A stretch of DNA of 64,000 bases, from NCBI GenBank assembly GCA_020740775.1, contig JAHEWK010000003.1, positions 2,418,001-2,482,000 on the forward strand. The letters run 5' to 3'. Shown piece by piece: positions 1 through 11,030 of the stretch. This DNA is from Ilyonectria destructans (taxonomy: Eukaryota > Ascomycota > Sordariomycetes > Hypocreales > Nectriaceae). The stretch's first letter is position 1; each line of letters starts with the position of its first letter. The notes under the pieces are model-generated. The model made no database searches, was not told where the DNA came from, and saw nothing but the letters and a program-made list of their open reading frames with translations. A program made the translations under genes and the position numbers.

Positions 1-316
1 GGCGCCTAAGACAACGACAAGGCTGCGGGTTTGAGACGCTTGGCGGCGTTAGTTGCATTTTCTGACTGGAGCTCGGTAAGTGCATATGCACGACTAAAGT
101 GCATCTAACGGGGGCCGTGCGAGATGTCCGTGTGTGAATCATCTTTGTCATGGCTGCGGGATGCTGCAAAACCCAGTTGGATGAAGACAAGCAGTGGCAG
201 TGACCTTTGGAAAGAGTATCTGCAGGTGAAGAGATTCACTCTTAATCGACCAATCGGTACCCGCAACCTAGAACCTGGGATTACTAGCCAGGTTTTCTAC
301 GGCACCATTCATCACC
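1..316. other. Upstream flank of the CobW-type GTPase gene
   Basis: No supported gene lies here. A consensus splice donor (GTAAGT) at about position 76 could mark a 5' UTR intron. An upstream ATG at 124 opens a frame that ends at 327, overlapping the main start codon at 317 in another phase, so it could act as an upstream ORF if transcribed. Both points are inference. Confidence 0.4.
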
Positions 317-1708
317 ATGGATTTTGACGATGATGCCCCGCCAGAGCTGGTCGACACTACCACCAGCGATGCTCCAGAGGAGATCACAGTCAAGGTCCCG
401 ATTACTATTGTGACAGGTAACGTGAACATGACTTCGTCTCATTTAGTATCAAATATTCTGACATTATTTAGGTTATTTGGGAGCGGGTAAAACGACATTG
501 CTGAATTACATCCTCACGGCTCAGCACGGCAAGAAGATTGCCGTGATTATGAATGGTTTGCACAACCACATCAAGTTGGAGCTCCTTTATTGACCCGGGA
601 AATAGAATTCGGAGATTGTAGGTTCCATTGCGACCCTTGATGAGTTATTTCTCTAAGTGGGTTTGCAGCCATCGACATCGAGAAGTCCCTCACCGTGAAC
701 AAGGGAGATGAGCAGGTTGAGGAATGGCTTGAAGTCGGAAACGGCTGCATATGTTGCTCAGTGAAGTAGGGCACATTCTAACCCACCACGGAAGCGGCTA
801 ACATCCTTAGGGACACCGGAGTAAATGCCATCGAGTCGCTGATGGATAAGAAGGGCGCATTCGACTACATCCTTCTTGAGACTACAGGCCTTGCTGACCC
901 TGGGAACCTTGCGCCCCTCTTCTGGGTAGACGACGGCCTTGGTAGCACGATATACCTAGACGGCATTGTGACACTGGTGGATGCGAAGAACATCCTGCGC
1001 AGTCTCGATGATCCGAGTGGCAAGGTTGAGGGCCACGACGACCACGACGACCACGAGGGCCACGACGATCATGGCCCTCTGATGACTACTGCTCACGTCC
1101 AGATCTCTCACGCAGATGTGATTGTCATCAACAAGGCCGACATGGTCACAGAGAGTGAGCTCAGCTCGGTGCGAGCCAGGATTGAATCCATCAACGGGCT
1201 GGCAAAGATCCACGTGACGGAACGGAGTGTGGTGCCGCAGCTGGAGGGCTTCCTGCTCGATTTGCATGCCTATGACCAGTTTGATGAATCGGAAGCCAGT
1301 GCCAAGGGGCACAGTCATCTTGATCCTGTGAGTGGCTGGAAATCGACGGCTCGGGGATGAGCATTGCGGCTGACTGCTTAGACAATATCTACCGTGACAA
1401 TTCCTGTCGGTCGCCTACGGCCCGGCCAATTGGACGACGTCGACCGCTGGTTACGGGCCGTGTTGTGGGATAGCAAACTTCCAGCGGCGGCGGAGGAGAA
1501 CACGTTCGAAATACACCGTTGCAAGGGCCGCCTCGTATTCGACAATGGAGACGTCAAGATACTACAGGGCGTCAGGGAGGTCTTTGAGATAAACGACGCC
1601 CCCGTGAACGTGGACCAGGAGACGCCGGCAGAGGGCAAGATGATCCTGATTGGGAAGAATGTGGCGGGCGTAGACTTTGAGAGAAGCTTCCAGCAAGCCG
1701 TCAAATAA
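317..1708 (+). CDS. CobW/COG0523-family GTPase, ZNG1-like zinc metallochaperone
   Basis: Predicted zinc-handling GTPase of the CobW/COG0523 family; eukaryotic ZNG1 members deliver zinc to methionine aminopeptidase. Exons: 317-416, 472-555, 606-617, 669-765, 811-1327, 1382-1708, giving 378 aa. The P-loop GYLGAGKTT is at residues 34-42 and is rebuilt across intron 1. The family metal motif C-x-C-C is at residues 92-95, ETTGLADP at about 121-128, and the guanine-specificity motif NKAD at 205-208. A histidine/aspartate-rich loop at about 173-185 probably binds metal. The CobW C-terminal domain occupies the last exon. Exon 3 is only 12 nt, but it is needed to restore the conserved N-E-F-G-D stretch after the Walker region. 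The start is the first ATG that gives the conserved N-terminus in phase. Confidence 0.9.
606..617 (+). other. 12-nt microexon in the ZNG1-like gene
   Basis: This exon lies between a 50-nt intron (556-605) and a 51-nt intron (618-668). It supplies the codons that turn the preceding N into N-E-F-G-D and lead into S-I-D-I-E-K. Skipping it would keep the frame, because 12 is a multiple of 3, but would delete four conserved residues of the GTPase domain. Confidence 0.8.
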
Positions 1709-2086
1709 GTCGATAGAGGCGTGAATAGAACCCGACCCCGCTGGCATGGAGACGCGCACCAGGACTCACAGTGTCCGGGGTCGTTCCGCTAAGGCACCTC
1801 AGCTGTGTTGTGAGCAAGCATCAACGTCAGCCTTGGCCCACACCAAAACCTGATTGGCGAGCACGTCGCTGTCGGTGCGGACCCACTTGAATCCGGCCAC
1901 GGCTCCAGGTGCATCGAGCCTTAAGCAGCCTTCTCCGACCAGCGCAGCAAAAGTGCAAACACCATCTCGACAGGCAAAGACGCTGCCTAACGACCGACTT
2001 CGACCCGAGCAGCCCCGTACTCCGAATCGAGAACCCACGAACATCGCGCGCTCGCCGTTAGTCGCTCACGCGATCCCTTTGCAATC
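1709..2086. other. Intergenic: ZNG1-like 3' end to NOT2 5' leader
   Basis: About 380 bases hold the end of one transcript and the probable leader of the next. The open frames on both strands have no recognisable protein features. I see no RNA gene or repeat. Confidence 0.5.
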
Positions 2087-4500
2087 ATGAACCGGCCAGG
2101 TAGGACCGCTCCCGACCACCTCGTTCCTCCTTCGCCATAGACCCCGCTGCTTGCCCAATCCGCGATCCCACGAGCATGTTTCGCCGTCGAGATGAAGAGA
2201 GCGACCGAGCCAGCACGTTGCGCTGCTTGCGCCGCGCTCTGGTGCCGTCGTGGGCTCGCAGCCTCCTCTTTGTGACCATGCCCCTCCCTTGCCTGACGTC
2301 TGCCGCTTGGGCATGATCCGAGGAGCGACTTCGAACCGATGCGAGACGTGAAAGAGGCAAGGGGAAGGAGGCATTATGTGTCGTCCAAGTCTGGGCTGGC
2401 GTGCTATGCAGCGATTATTCGAGCAACGGCTGACCAAGGTCTCGGACGGTAGGGGCAGTGCCACAAACACTCCGCGGAATGCCTGGTGGCTTTGGAGGTC
2501 AACAACAACCCCAACAACCGGGACGAGTAGGATCGAACCGTTTACCGAATGGAAAGCTAGGTATGGCTTGGTGCCCGCGAGTTGGCTGTGCGGCCACTTG
2601 CGTTCTATTGTGGGGGCTGACTGTTGCGCCATCAATACAGCGAACAATAGCTCCGGCTGGGCGTTTGGTGGAGGCGTGCCGATGGGAGCTGCTGGCCTTC
2701 AAAATCCCAACCGTCAACTCGGTGGAAACGTCAGCTTCGCTCAAAGCTTGAGCGGTTCGCAACCAGCAACACCGCTCGACTTGTCGTATGTTCTTTTCGT
2801 TTACTCAACTCGTTGCTTCTTTGTCCTCACCCCTCATGCACGACCAACATCATGGGCTCCCGCAACACAAGGAAGCCAAGACTATCCAGAAAACGCAATG
2901 TGACAGTCGATGATTGGTCAACGCCTGAAAGACCATCGGGCTTGGCCTACTCAGCTGTTGTGAAGGGGTACTGCTTGGCCGTTTGCTTAATTACCTCCCT
3001 TGACATGGCTCACCATCCCCAATATGATCGGCCCTGGATTGTTTGTGCTGACTATATATATCTAGGGAATTTCCTTCATTATCGAACAACTCTCAACTCT
3101 CGAGTGCTAATCAAGCTTCGATGTGGTCAGGCACTGGGTCCCGAAACCTAGGTGGCCCCATACAACGCAGCCAGCCGACTCCGCTGTCGTCCCAGCAAGG
3201 AGTCCAAGACGACCTCTTCAGTCCCAACTCTTCTCGTATGCCTTCAGTGCAGGGGTCGTTCCGGTTCGGAACCCAGGGAAGCATGGGTGTCCAACCATCT
3301 CAGCCGCAATCTACGAGCATCGACGACTTCCCTCCACTTAACAGAACCGCCAACGGTGAGATAGGATCTGAGCGTGGCGCAAATCTGATGTCGTCTCTGG
3401 GATTCGGTCCCCAAACCGGAGCACCAGGGCCTGTGCAGAACAACCGGGGGAATGGTCTCCTTAACGCTCTTTCGGCCAACAGCCGGGTGAGTGAAGTAAG
3501 ATCGCCCCCGGGGGTGGGTGCACCTGGTCAGTATTGGTCCTCCTGTTCCTTGAATTCATCCTAACTTCTAAAGGCTTTCCCCGACCGCGAGATCTCAAGG
3601 CTATTGGCAATGAAGAGGAAGCGAGACGAACACCGCCATCATTCCGAGAGGAGGTTTCGGGGGCATCTGTGCTTGCAACTGATGGAGCTTCGCAAGATGT
3701 GGAGAGCCGCCCCCATTTGGGTCCGGTTGGCACTGATGATTCCGTGGAGAAGGTGAAAGACGAGAACGAGAACAACGCACCCGAAGTGATTGACCCTCTT
3801 GAGGGTATGCCTGCGGTGGATAAGTGGGGAATCAAGGGGCTGCGAACGTTGATGAACAACTACCCCGACTACCATGCAATGGTTGTGGGCATGGATCCTA
3901 CTTCACTCGGGCTCGATATGGGATCTCAAGAGTGAGTTTTCCAACCTTGGATTTCTCGGCTTCCACTAACCGCCACAGGCCTTTCTCGACCCAGATCTAC
4001 TCTCTTTTCGACGATGCGCCTCCGAGACCAACGGCGAATACTGGGAAGTTCCGGCTGCCTGATTGTTACAGCGTGACAAATGTACAGCCGATTGAGAGCA
4101 AGATCCAGAGCTTCAACGAGGAGACCTTGTTCTGGATCTTCTACAGCTGCCCAGCAGATGTCAAGCAACAAATGGCTGCGGTGGAACTGTGAGCAGTGAT
4201 TGACGTCAATGGTTGCTCGACATACTAACATGGCACAGGCACTCTCGAAACTGGCGGTGGCACAAGAAGCTACAAGTGTGGCTCACCAAGGATGAGCACA
4301 TGACTCCTCAAATACTGAGCCCAAACCATGAGCGCGGATACTACATCGTGTGGGACACCTCGAATTGGCGGAAAGAACGAGTAGGTCGCCTCTATTGTCC
4401 TCTGGAGATACAGATGCTAACACAGTCCGCACAGAGGGAGTTTACTCTGCATTACGGGGATCTAGACACGACCCTCAACCAGGCACCTGTTGTGCCATAA
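2087..4500 (+). CDS. NOT2: CCR4-NOT complex subunit 2 (NOT2/CDC36)
   Basis: Structural subunit of the CCR4-NOT deadenylase and transcription-control complex; its C-terminal NOT box pairs with NOT3/5 and binds the NOT1 scaffold. Exons: 2087-2099, 2453-2560, 2641-2785, 3066-3526, 3574-3931, 3979-4188, 4239-4380, 4435-4500; 500 aa. The N-terminal half is a low-complexity G/Q/P/S/N region with a GMPGGFGG stretch and the conserved LSEFPSL motif. The NOT2/3/5 domain starts near residue 340 (KWGIKGL) and includes FSTQIYSLF, LFWIFYSCP and RNWRWHKKLQVWL. The first coding exon encodes only four and a third codons before a 353-nt intron. The acceptor of that intron is ambiguous, with AG at 2451-2452 or 2457-2458; both keep the frame. 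Confidence 0.93.
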
Positions 4501-5252
4501 TGTTGAACAGACATGATCGGGGATTCCGACGGGTTGGGTGATTTGATGCTTAGCATTGGCTGGTTGAAACTGGGCGAAGTGTATCATCGGGCGTTTCGCC
4601 GTCAAGGCAGGGCAACTGTTACTTGCGGTAATGGATCGGGTCTGTTGACCCTGGGGTCTGGGACGGTACGATCTGGTCATTGAGGTAGACGGGTTGTCAC
4701 CTGGATTTGAGGGCTGCACCGGGTTAATACAGGATGCTTCCCAGTCGCATGAAACGAGCACGTGCTAGTGAATGTCGGTCCTTTTGATCTTGATGTTGAT
4801 GCTCGGGTGGACGAGAAGATCCGCCTCGAGTTCTATGGCAAGTTTGTTTTACGGTATTAAAATGAGATGGTCAATCTCGTTGACCAACTCTTGTAACTCC
4901 GACCTCGTCGCAGTCTGTCGAGGTATGTCGCGTGCGATGTCGTGTGAGCTTATCGTTTGTCCAGGGTATGAAGATATTAGCCGAGGTTCCTCCACGACCG
5001 GCTTACTACGGAGTGCGCTACCGAGCGGCGAGGCTGGAACCCCGGTTCCGTAACCTGGTCTTGTCTTGTTGGATTAAGAATAGATGGGCATCGACCCACG
5101 ACCGCCACTCTCTGGCTTGTGGAATACCTTGTGAATACTTTTGAATACAGGCATCGACGCCTCAACCGCCATCGCAGTCGATCACTCCCCCACCTTTGAT
5201 CAACGAAGCGCTATTCCCATCGCTTTATCCGGAGACGGACATCCGAGCAACC
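4501..5252. other. Intergenic: NOT2 3' end to CUE1 promoter
   Basis: The region contains the NOT2 3' UTR and CUE1 leader. Short open frames on both strands do not resemble proteins. A few stretches look splice-like, but none joins to an adjacent gene. Confidence 0.5.
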
Positions 5253-5892
5253 ATGTCGGACGAACAGATCTCGCTGCCGTACTTCGTGGCCATACTGGTC
5301 GTCTTCGGCTTGATAATACGATACCTCTTCTTTGGAGGCCCCGCACCCCAGCAGCCCTCCCGATCACCGGAGGCCTTCCTCAGGTCAAGAGAGATCGCAG
5401 TCGATAGGATACAGCAGATGTTCCCGCAGGCGGAGAGGCGAAGTATCCTCTGGGACCTGCAACGGAACGGGGGCAATATTCAGAACACCACCGAGCGGAT
5501 TCTCGCCGGCCGACTGGACACGGTATGTCGTCAATTCCCTCGGTCAACCCTTCCGAGGGCGATGTGCACAATGGATCTTGCTAACAGTGACGCCCGTATA
5601 GCCCCCGATCACTTTCCAACCTCCCCCGCCCCCCGGTGGCAGCACCAGCGCTGTGACGGCGCCCCGACAACCGCACAAGCCGGCGCAACCGGACCTGATT
5701 ACGCGGTATAACTTGAAGGGCAAGGTTGCGTCTGAGGAGGCGACGGAGGACGACAAGAAGGGCAAGGCGTGGAGCTCAAACCGGGACGAGAGGCACGCTT
5801 CGCTACAGAAGAGGAGGGATGAGATGATTCTGGCTGCCAGGAGGAAGATGGAGGCCAAGATTGCCGCGGAGAAGGCGATGCAGGGAAGCTGA
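5253..5892 (+). CDS. CUE1: CUE-domain ER membrane protein, Cue1-like
   Basis: Likely the membrane anchor and activator of the ubiquitin-conjugating enzyme Ubc7 in ER-associated degradation. Exons 5253-5522 and 5602-5892; 186 aa, near the roughly 200 aa of yeast Cue1. An N-terminal membrane segment covers residues 9-27. A CUE domain at about 48-88 has the ubiquitin-binding M-F-P signature and a helix containing NGGNIQNTTERIL. A proline-rich linker follows, then a Lys/Glu-rich helical C-terminus that in Cue1 carries the Ubc7-binding region. The ATG at 5253 puts the membrane segment at the extreme N-terminus, as expected. The gene is on the same strand as NOT2 but 750 bp away. Confidence 0.85.
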
Positions 5893-8116
5893 GCCGGGGA
5901 TAATTGAACGATGACATACGACAGGGCAGAATAATTGTTGTTGAAACTACGTCCCTCTGGGTTTGCTTTGTGATGGCGTGGTGCTTTGGAGCAGGCGTCC
6001 CATTATGAGCTCTATATCAGTATAAGCTGGAGGCCCCTCTGGAGACCCCTCTGAAGGAGTCATGACAGCACTTGTTACGATGCGGCGGAGGAGTCGTTCG
6101 GCCCGAGGCAGCTGGACCTCCCAGCAACCCACCAAGCTTAGTGTAACTCCAGTGTTGAGTGTCCTTCTGGAACTGGGATGAGCTGTGGGGGCGCGCTGAC
6201 GTTGAGGTGCGTTGGTCATATGCGCGCCGTCTCGTTGGGTCAGCAATAAAGATGTGCGCTCGTTGGGTCGCCTAGAAGCAACCTGTTCGTGCCTTTCAAC
6301 CCGGAATTGATGGCGCCAAATCGACAGAGGACTCGCCAAGCTGCCTTGAGTGACGGTGCCTTGGTGTCGTCATGTGCTATCCGAAGTGATGGATCGACTT
6401 GTGGCTGGAGAGGAGTCCGTGTTCGGATGACGACTGTCCACGTCAAACGGTTGTGGCAGTGCTGCACAACTGTTTGGCGGGCATTGGAGGCCTTGGGAGT
6501 CATGAAGGTCGTAGGTACCTGATGATTAACATGTCGAATCATGACAATGCCACAAGGCTGAGGCTTTTTATCTGATTTTAGAAAGGAGGCGGGCATCTGA
6601 ATGGAATCTAATGGACAAAATAGGGTACCTAGGCGACGAAATGTCACGATGATGTTCAATGCTCACCAGTTGGTACCCGGGTAGTTCCTCGTCCAATCAG
6701 TCGGTGAATAATGGAATAGATAGAGAGGCATTAAACACGAGCATGTAAACAAGATGAATTACAGATACAGAATGGTCACCGGTTGTTCGCTCGTCTGTAT
6801 GTCAGTGAATCAAGGACAAGGACAAGGACAAGGCGATACAGGCCTTGCCAATTCCAGCCCGAAAGTGGGGTTATTGCTGTCATCGCAGCTCACTTCATTG
6901 TTCCGCTGCTGCCCATGGTGACCCCGCCAATAATAGCTTGTTTTGTTTTCTTTCCTTGCAGTCGTCTTCTCGCACCGGAAAATCTGCCCCCAAACCCCCA
7001 GCAAGCAAGCAAGCACAATCTCGATCCGGTCGGCTTCTTTGGGAGATGTCTTGCAGAACAGCTGAGACACGCTAATTATGCTGTAAAGCACATATCCGAC
7101 GCCTCAGACAGAAGACAGAGAGCACTCTCGCTGGAAGGCGAAAATCAAGCGCTGAGCCACAGTCCCTAAACGCGGCCCGCCGTTGTACATTTTTGGGCCT
7201 TTTACCTCTGCTCTTCGTGCCTAAGGGAGGTACATGTACAACGCAGTGCACCTGGCCCGCCGACTTAGCGCTTCCATCCGTCACACCTCAACCGCGGCAC
7301 ATCCACTGTTGCACTGCGCCAGCTCCTCGCCTTCAAGCTGCACTTCGCGACTTTGGGAGCCCGACCACCTCTCTCGATTTATCGCTGACTCCGCCGCGCT
7401 CTCCGACGTCGAGCCCGCCTCGATCCCCCGGACCCAACGTCATTCTGGTAAGCGTCCTTGCTCTGTTGATCCGCTGCCCAATCCTCTCCAGCAGCGAGTC
7501 TGAGACTGAGGGTCGCCTCGTGTCGCATCTCGAGGAACAGAGACAACTTGGGCCCGCCCTGCCTACCTTGCGCCACGGTAGATCGAGGGGACGCACGCCT
7601 TAAGCTCTGCTGGGCCCAGTCGCCTTTGACTGGCTGACTCCGAGATCGTCTTCCACGCCGCCCGCTACTCCCTTCATCTTCCTCCTGCCCTCAGAGCCCC
7701 GACCCTCGCCGTCCACTGCGATTTCCCACTTCTCTGCGCCGTTGACCACCCGCTGACAGAGCTGGAGCAGCTGTCAGCAAACCACTCCCTCGATTCTCAA
7801 CTTTCTCACGACGGCAGAAAACCTCGATTGTACGCCTTCCCACGAGCACACGCCGTTCCCCACCCTCGACGCCCGCCTCACTTGTCGCTTCACTTGCACA
7901 TTACCCTAACCTACACCCTAATCCAACGCTGACTTCGGGTTTCCCAACAGAAGCGTCACGCATACCCAACCTTGGATCCAAACCCTGCTCGAGATTCGAC
8001 CCTTCGTCCTTTCAAACCAAGACCCGCAGCATTGTCACCAAGGGATTAGCAGGCCTCGCTCTTCATATACCCGGCTCTGGTGAAGGGTTCTCAACACACC
8101 TGAGCCGCCGACTGCG
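5893..8116. other. 2.2-kb intergenic region with pyrimidine-rich DnaJ leader
   Basis: No gene is supported. From about 7,230 to 8,116 the + strand is C/T-rich, as is typical of a long fungal 5' leader for the DnaJ gene. Open frames in this stretch are rich in P, S and R and lack motifs. A short GGACAA repeat is at 6812-6833, and a GGTACCTAGG motif is at about 6624. Confidence 0.5.
6812..6833 (+). repeat. Short (GGACAA)n repeat
   Basis: Three to four copies of the hexanucleotide GGACAA occur in tandem inside the CUE1-DnaJ intergenic region. No function is apparent. Confidence 0.7.
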
Positions 8117-11030
8117 ATGGGTACACCCCGGGACTACTACGCAGACCTCGAGCTGCCTGCGTCGGCAGACGGGGACGAAATCAAGAAACAGTTCCGGAAG
8201 CTTGGTATGAGGTAGACAGCCGTTGGAAGCTCGAATTGACTAACCCATCCGATAGCCTTGAAATACCACCCGGATCGAAACCCTGGTCGAGAGCAAGAAG
8301 TGAACACGAAATTCCAGATCATTCAGTCAGCACATGAGATTCTCTCAGATCCCGAGCAGAAGTCAAAGTACGATGCGACCAGAACTCGATCCAGATACCC
8401 TACTGCCTCGGGCGTAAGGGGCAACCCTTGGTCGAATGCCGGCGATGCGTTCCCGCCGCCTCCTCGCCGTAACCAGCCGAATCGGAACCCGCCAAATCGG
8501 CCCGCACCCTCTGGAGCTCAAAGATGGCAAAACCGCTTTTCCCAAGGCGTCCCCCCAACCGCGAAGCAGTACACAACTGCTGATCAGGAAGCCAAGAAGA
8601 ATGCCGCCAAGGCATTCGAGAACATGCGCAAGCCATCTCAGGCGAACCCGAAGCCGGCCGAGCAGCCTCGACCAACTCCCCCACCCCCTCCACCGCGAAC
8701 TGAGTCCGCAAGACAACGCGCTCAGGCTTCTTTCGGATCTAGAAGGGCAGGCTACCACCCTCGGTCAGCTACGCATGGTGACGAGCCTCCTGTGGCCAGC
8801 AGCAACTACAATTCTCGACCAGCCCCTGAGCGATTCGCCCAATTCGCCCAAGATGGCCCTAATTCAGGACGACCTGGCCCAGTACCAATGCCGGATCCCT
8901 TGAGTCAGTTCAGAGACCGAGACAGTTCCGCGGATACCCGACAAAGCACGCCATATTCTAAGCATGGCGGCGAAAAGACAAACCCCTTTGATGGCGTGCC
9001 CTTGGGTCGAACAAACAGTGGTCGAGAGAGCCGCCGACATGATACCTCCTCTCCAGATATTGAAACGCCCACCAGACAGCGCAGCTTCGCCGATAGGCCG
9101 AAAGGGTCAAATGGAGAAGAACCGACATCATGGGACCTCCCAGATATGGGAAAAGATCCTTCGAACGTTCCCGTGGACGTGGACGCTCGCCGCAAAGCTC
9201 CCCTCAAGAAAACTCGCGCCAGTCAAAAGTCTTCGTCCACCACAGCACCCCCAAATGGCTCTACCGCCCAGCCGCCCAATGCCCCCACGACTGAGACCCG
9301 TAAGCCTATATAACTCTTTGAAAACATACAAAAGACTGACCGTGCTAGCATCCAAACCCCAGAGCAACACTCCTGGAGGCCCGACTATGTATGACACACC
9401 GCCCTGTTCACGTATTAATCATCCGTCGTCCTCCTTTTCAAGCTGCAGCACATGTCACACCTACAATGCCCATGCACCTGAGCCGGGTTGGACAGCAATG
9501 CATCAAGATGATGCAACATACCCCTTCAATTCTGACAACGGCTCATCCCTCAACCCGTCTCCTAGTGGAGGTCAAGACTCTTCCCTTCTGCTGACCCCCT
9601 TTGAGCGGCAACAGCAGCAGTTGCTGGCCCAGCTGATCAAAAATGCGGCACCTGGAGGGTCAGCTGAGAAGAGAAAACACAAAGACCAGAATCCAGAGCC
9701 ACTTACTTTCTCGAATAGTGCTAACATCAAGGCCTCGAATAGCTTCAGTTTCCCCGTAAACGACGACACTTTTGCACAAACTTCTCCCGAACACCACACC
9801 TTCTCGCGAAGCACCACTGATGACATCAACACGAGCTTTGTAGACGACCAGGACGCAGATTCTTGGCAATTTAGCGCCGGTGGTTCTGAGCAGGGTAGCC
9901 CCACGAAGCCACATCCCCAGTCAGGGAACCGCACCGGCCGCCGCTCGCCGACCAAACGCCCTACGATTAACCGTACTGATACCTCAAGCGTCCCCTCCGA
10001 GTCTGGGACTCCGGAGCCAGGCTTTAACCCTGACGGCTGGAGCAACGAGTTTGGCCCGCACACCTTCGTCCCGCAGCCATCCCCAGTCAAAGCAGCGTCA
10101 CCAACCCGATCCATGCGAGGCAATCCGAGGAAGGCGAAACCTGCCAAGGTGCCAGGGATCTCAACTGTACCTGATGATAGCAGCAGCGAAGAGGAGGAGC
10201 TCCCGTGGCGGGGGCGCCAACCCAAGGGGGGACCCGTTGCGGCAGACAGCCCTCAGGCTATGGATATTGATAGCCCTCCCGCCGGCTCGGCAGCACCAGA
10301 AGCAGCGGCGGCTGTACCACCACCACCGCCATCCTTCAACCCGACTCAACCACCAAGTGGCGCAAGAAACATCAATGTGGAGCCTTCGAGGCCAGAGTGG
10401 CGACCTGGAAACGTTGAGGGCGTGAACGGCGAAGCAAAGCTCGCGGAAAGCCCGAAGAAGGAATTCAATCCAAACGCGGTGGGGTCAGAAGATAGCGAGG
10501 AATTCCGGGCGAGCCTTGCTGATCTGAAGAATGTCGCACCATTTACTCACCAGGACTCTGGCTTGCGGTCTTTTACCGAGTTGAAGGACAACTTGCCCTT
10601 TGAAAGCAAGGCCTCGGCCAGCATTCCTATCAAGCCTTGCAAACCGCAGAGTCTTGTTTTCCCGACACCTCCTATCGCTCCCGCGCTCCCACCACCTGTT
10701 GCCATCAACGGGATGAAACCGAACGTTGCGTCTTGGGATAAATACGTCAAAGAATTCGAGATCTATTTGCAAGAATGGGATAGGTTCAATGCTAGTGTCG
10801 TGGATCATTTCAGTACTAGGAAGCTCAACATTGCGAACAAGCGGAAGTCACTGGGCTACTCATTCTTGGAAGCTCGTGATGACGCCGAGATTCAGGAATA
10901 TTTCAACTGGTTACAGCAGGACGGCGATGTACGAAAAAGATGGGTTGCATCATGTGACGAGCACGAGCAGCGTTTTCGCGAGTTTATGGCGTTCAGAATG
11001 AAGATGAAGCAACTAGCTCCTTCGCCTTAG
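8117..11030 (+). CDS. Large J-domain (DnaJ) protein with disordered middle and conserved C-terminus
   Basis: Putative Hsp70 co-chaperone. Exons 8117-8204, 8256-9299, 9349-11030; 937 aa. The J domain is at residues 6-75 and is split by intron 1. It includes the Hsp70-stimulating HPD tripeptide (YHPDRNPG) and the family stretch AHEILSDPEQKSKYD. No Gly/Phe region or zinc-finger domain follows, so this is a type III (class C) J protein. Residues 80-800 are proline-, serine- and glutamine-rich and look disordered. The last roughly 110 residues are helical and aromatic-rich (VASWDKYVKEFEIYLQEWDRF), suggesting a folded client or partner domain. The target is unknown. Another small intron near 9390 cannot be excluded, because a GT/AG pair flanks the odd serine-rich segment there. 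Confidence 0.85.

Noticed and set aside
2521..2560. tRNA-like B box (GGTTCGATCC) on the minus strand
   Set aside because: It lies within NOT2 coding exon 2, and no A box or cloverleaf partner is present at the right distance.
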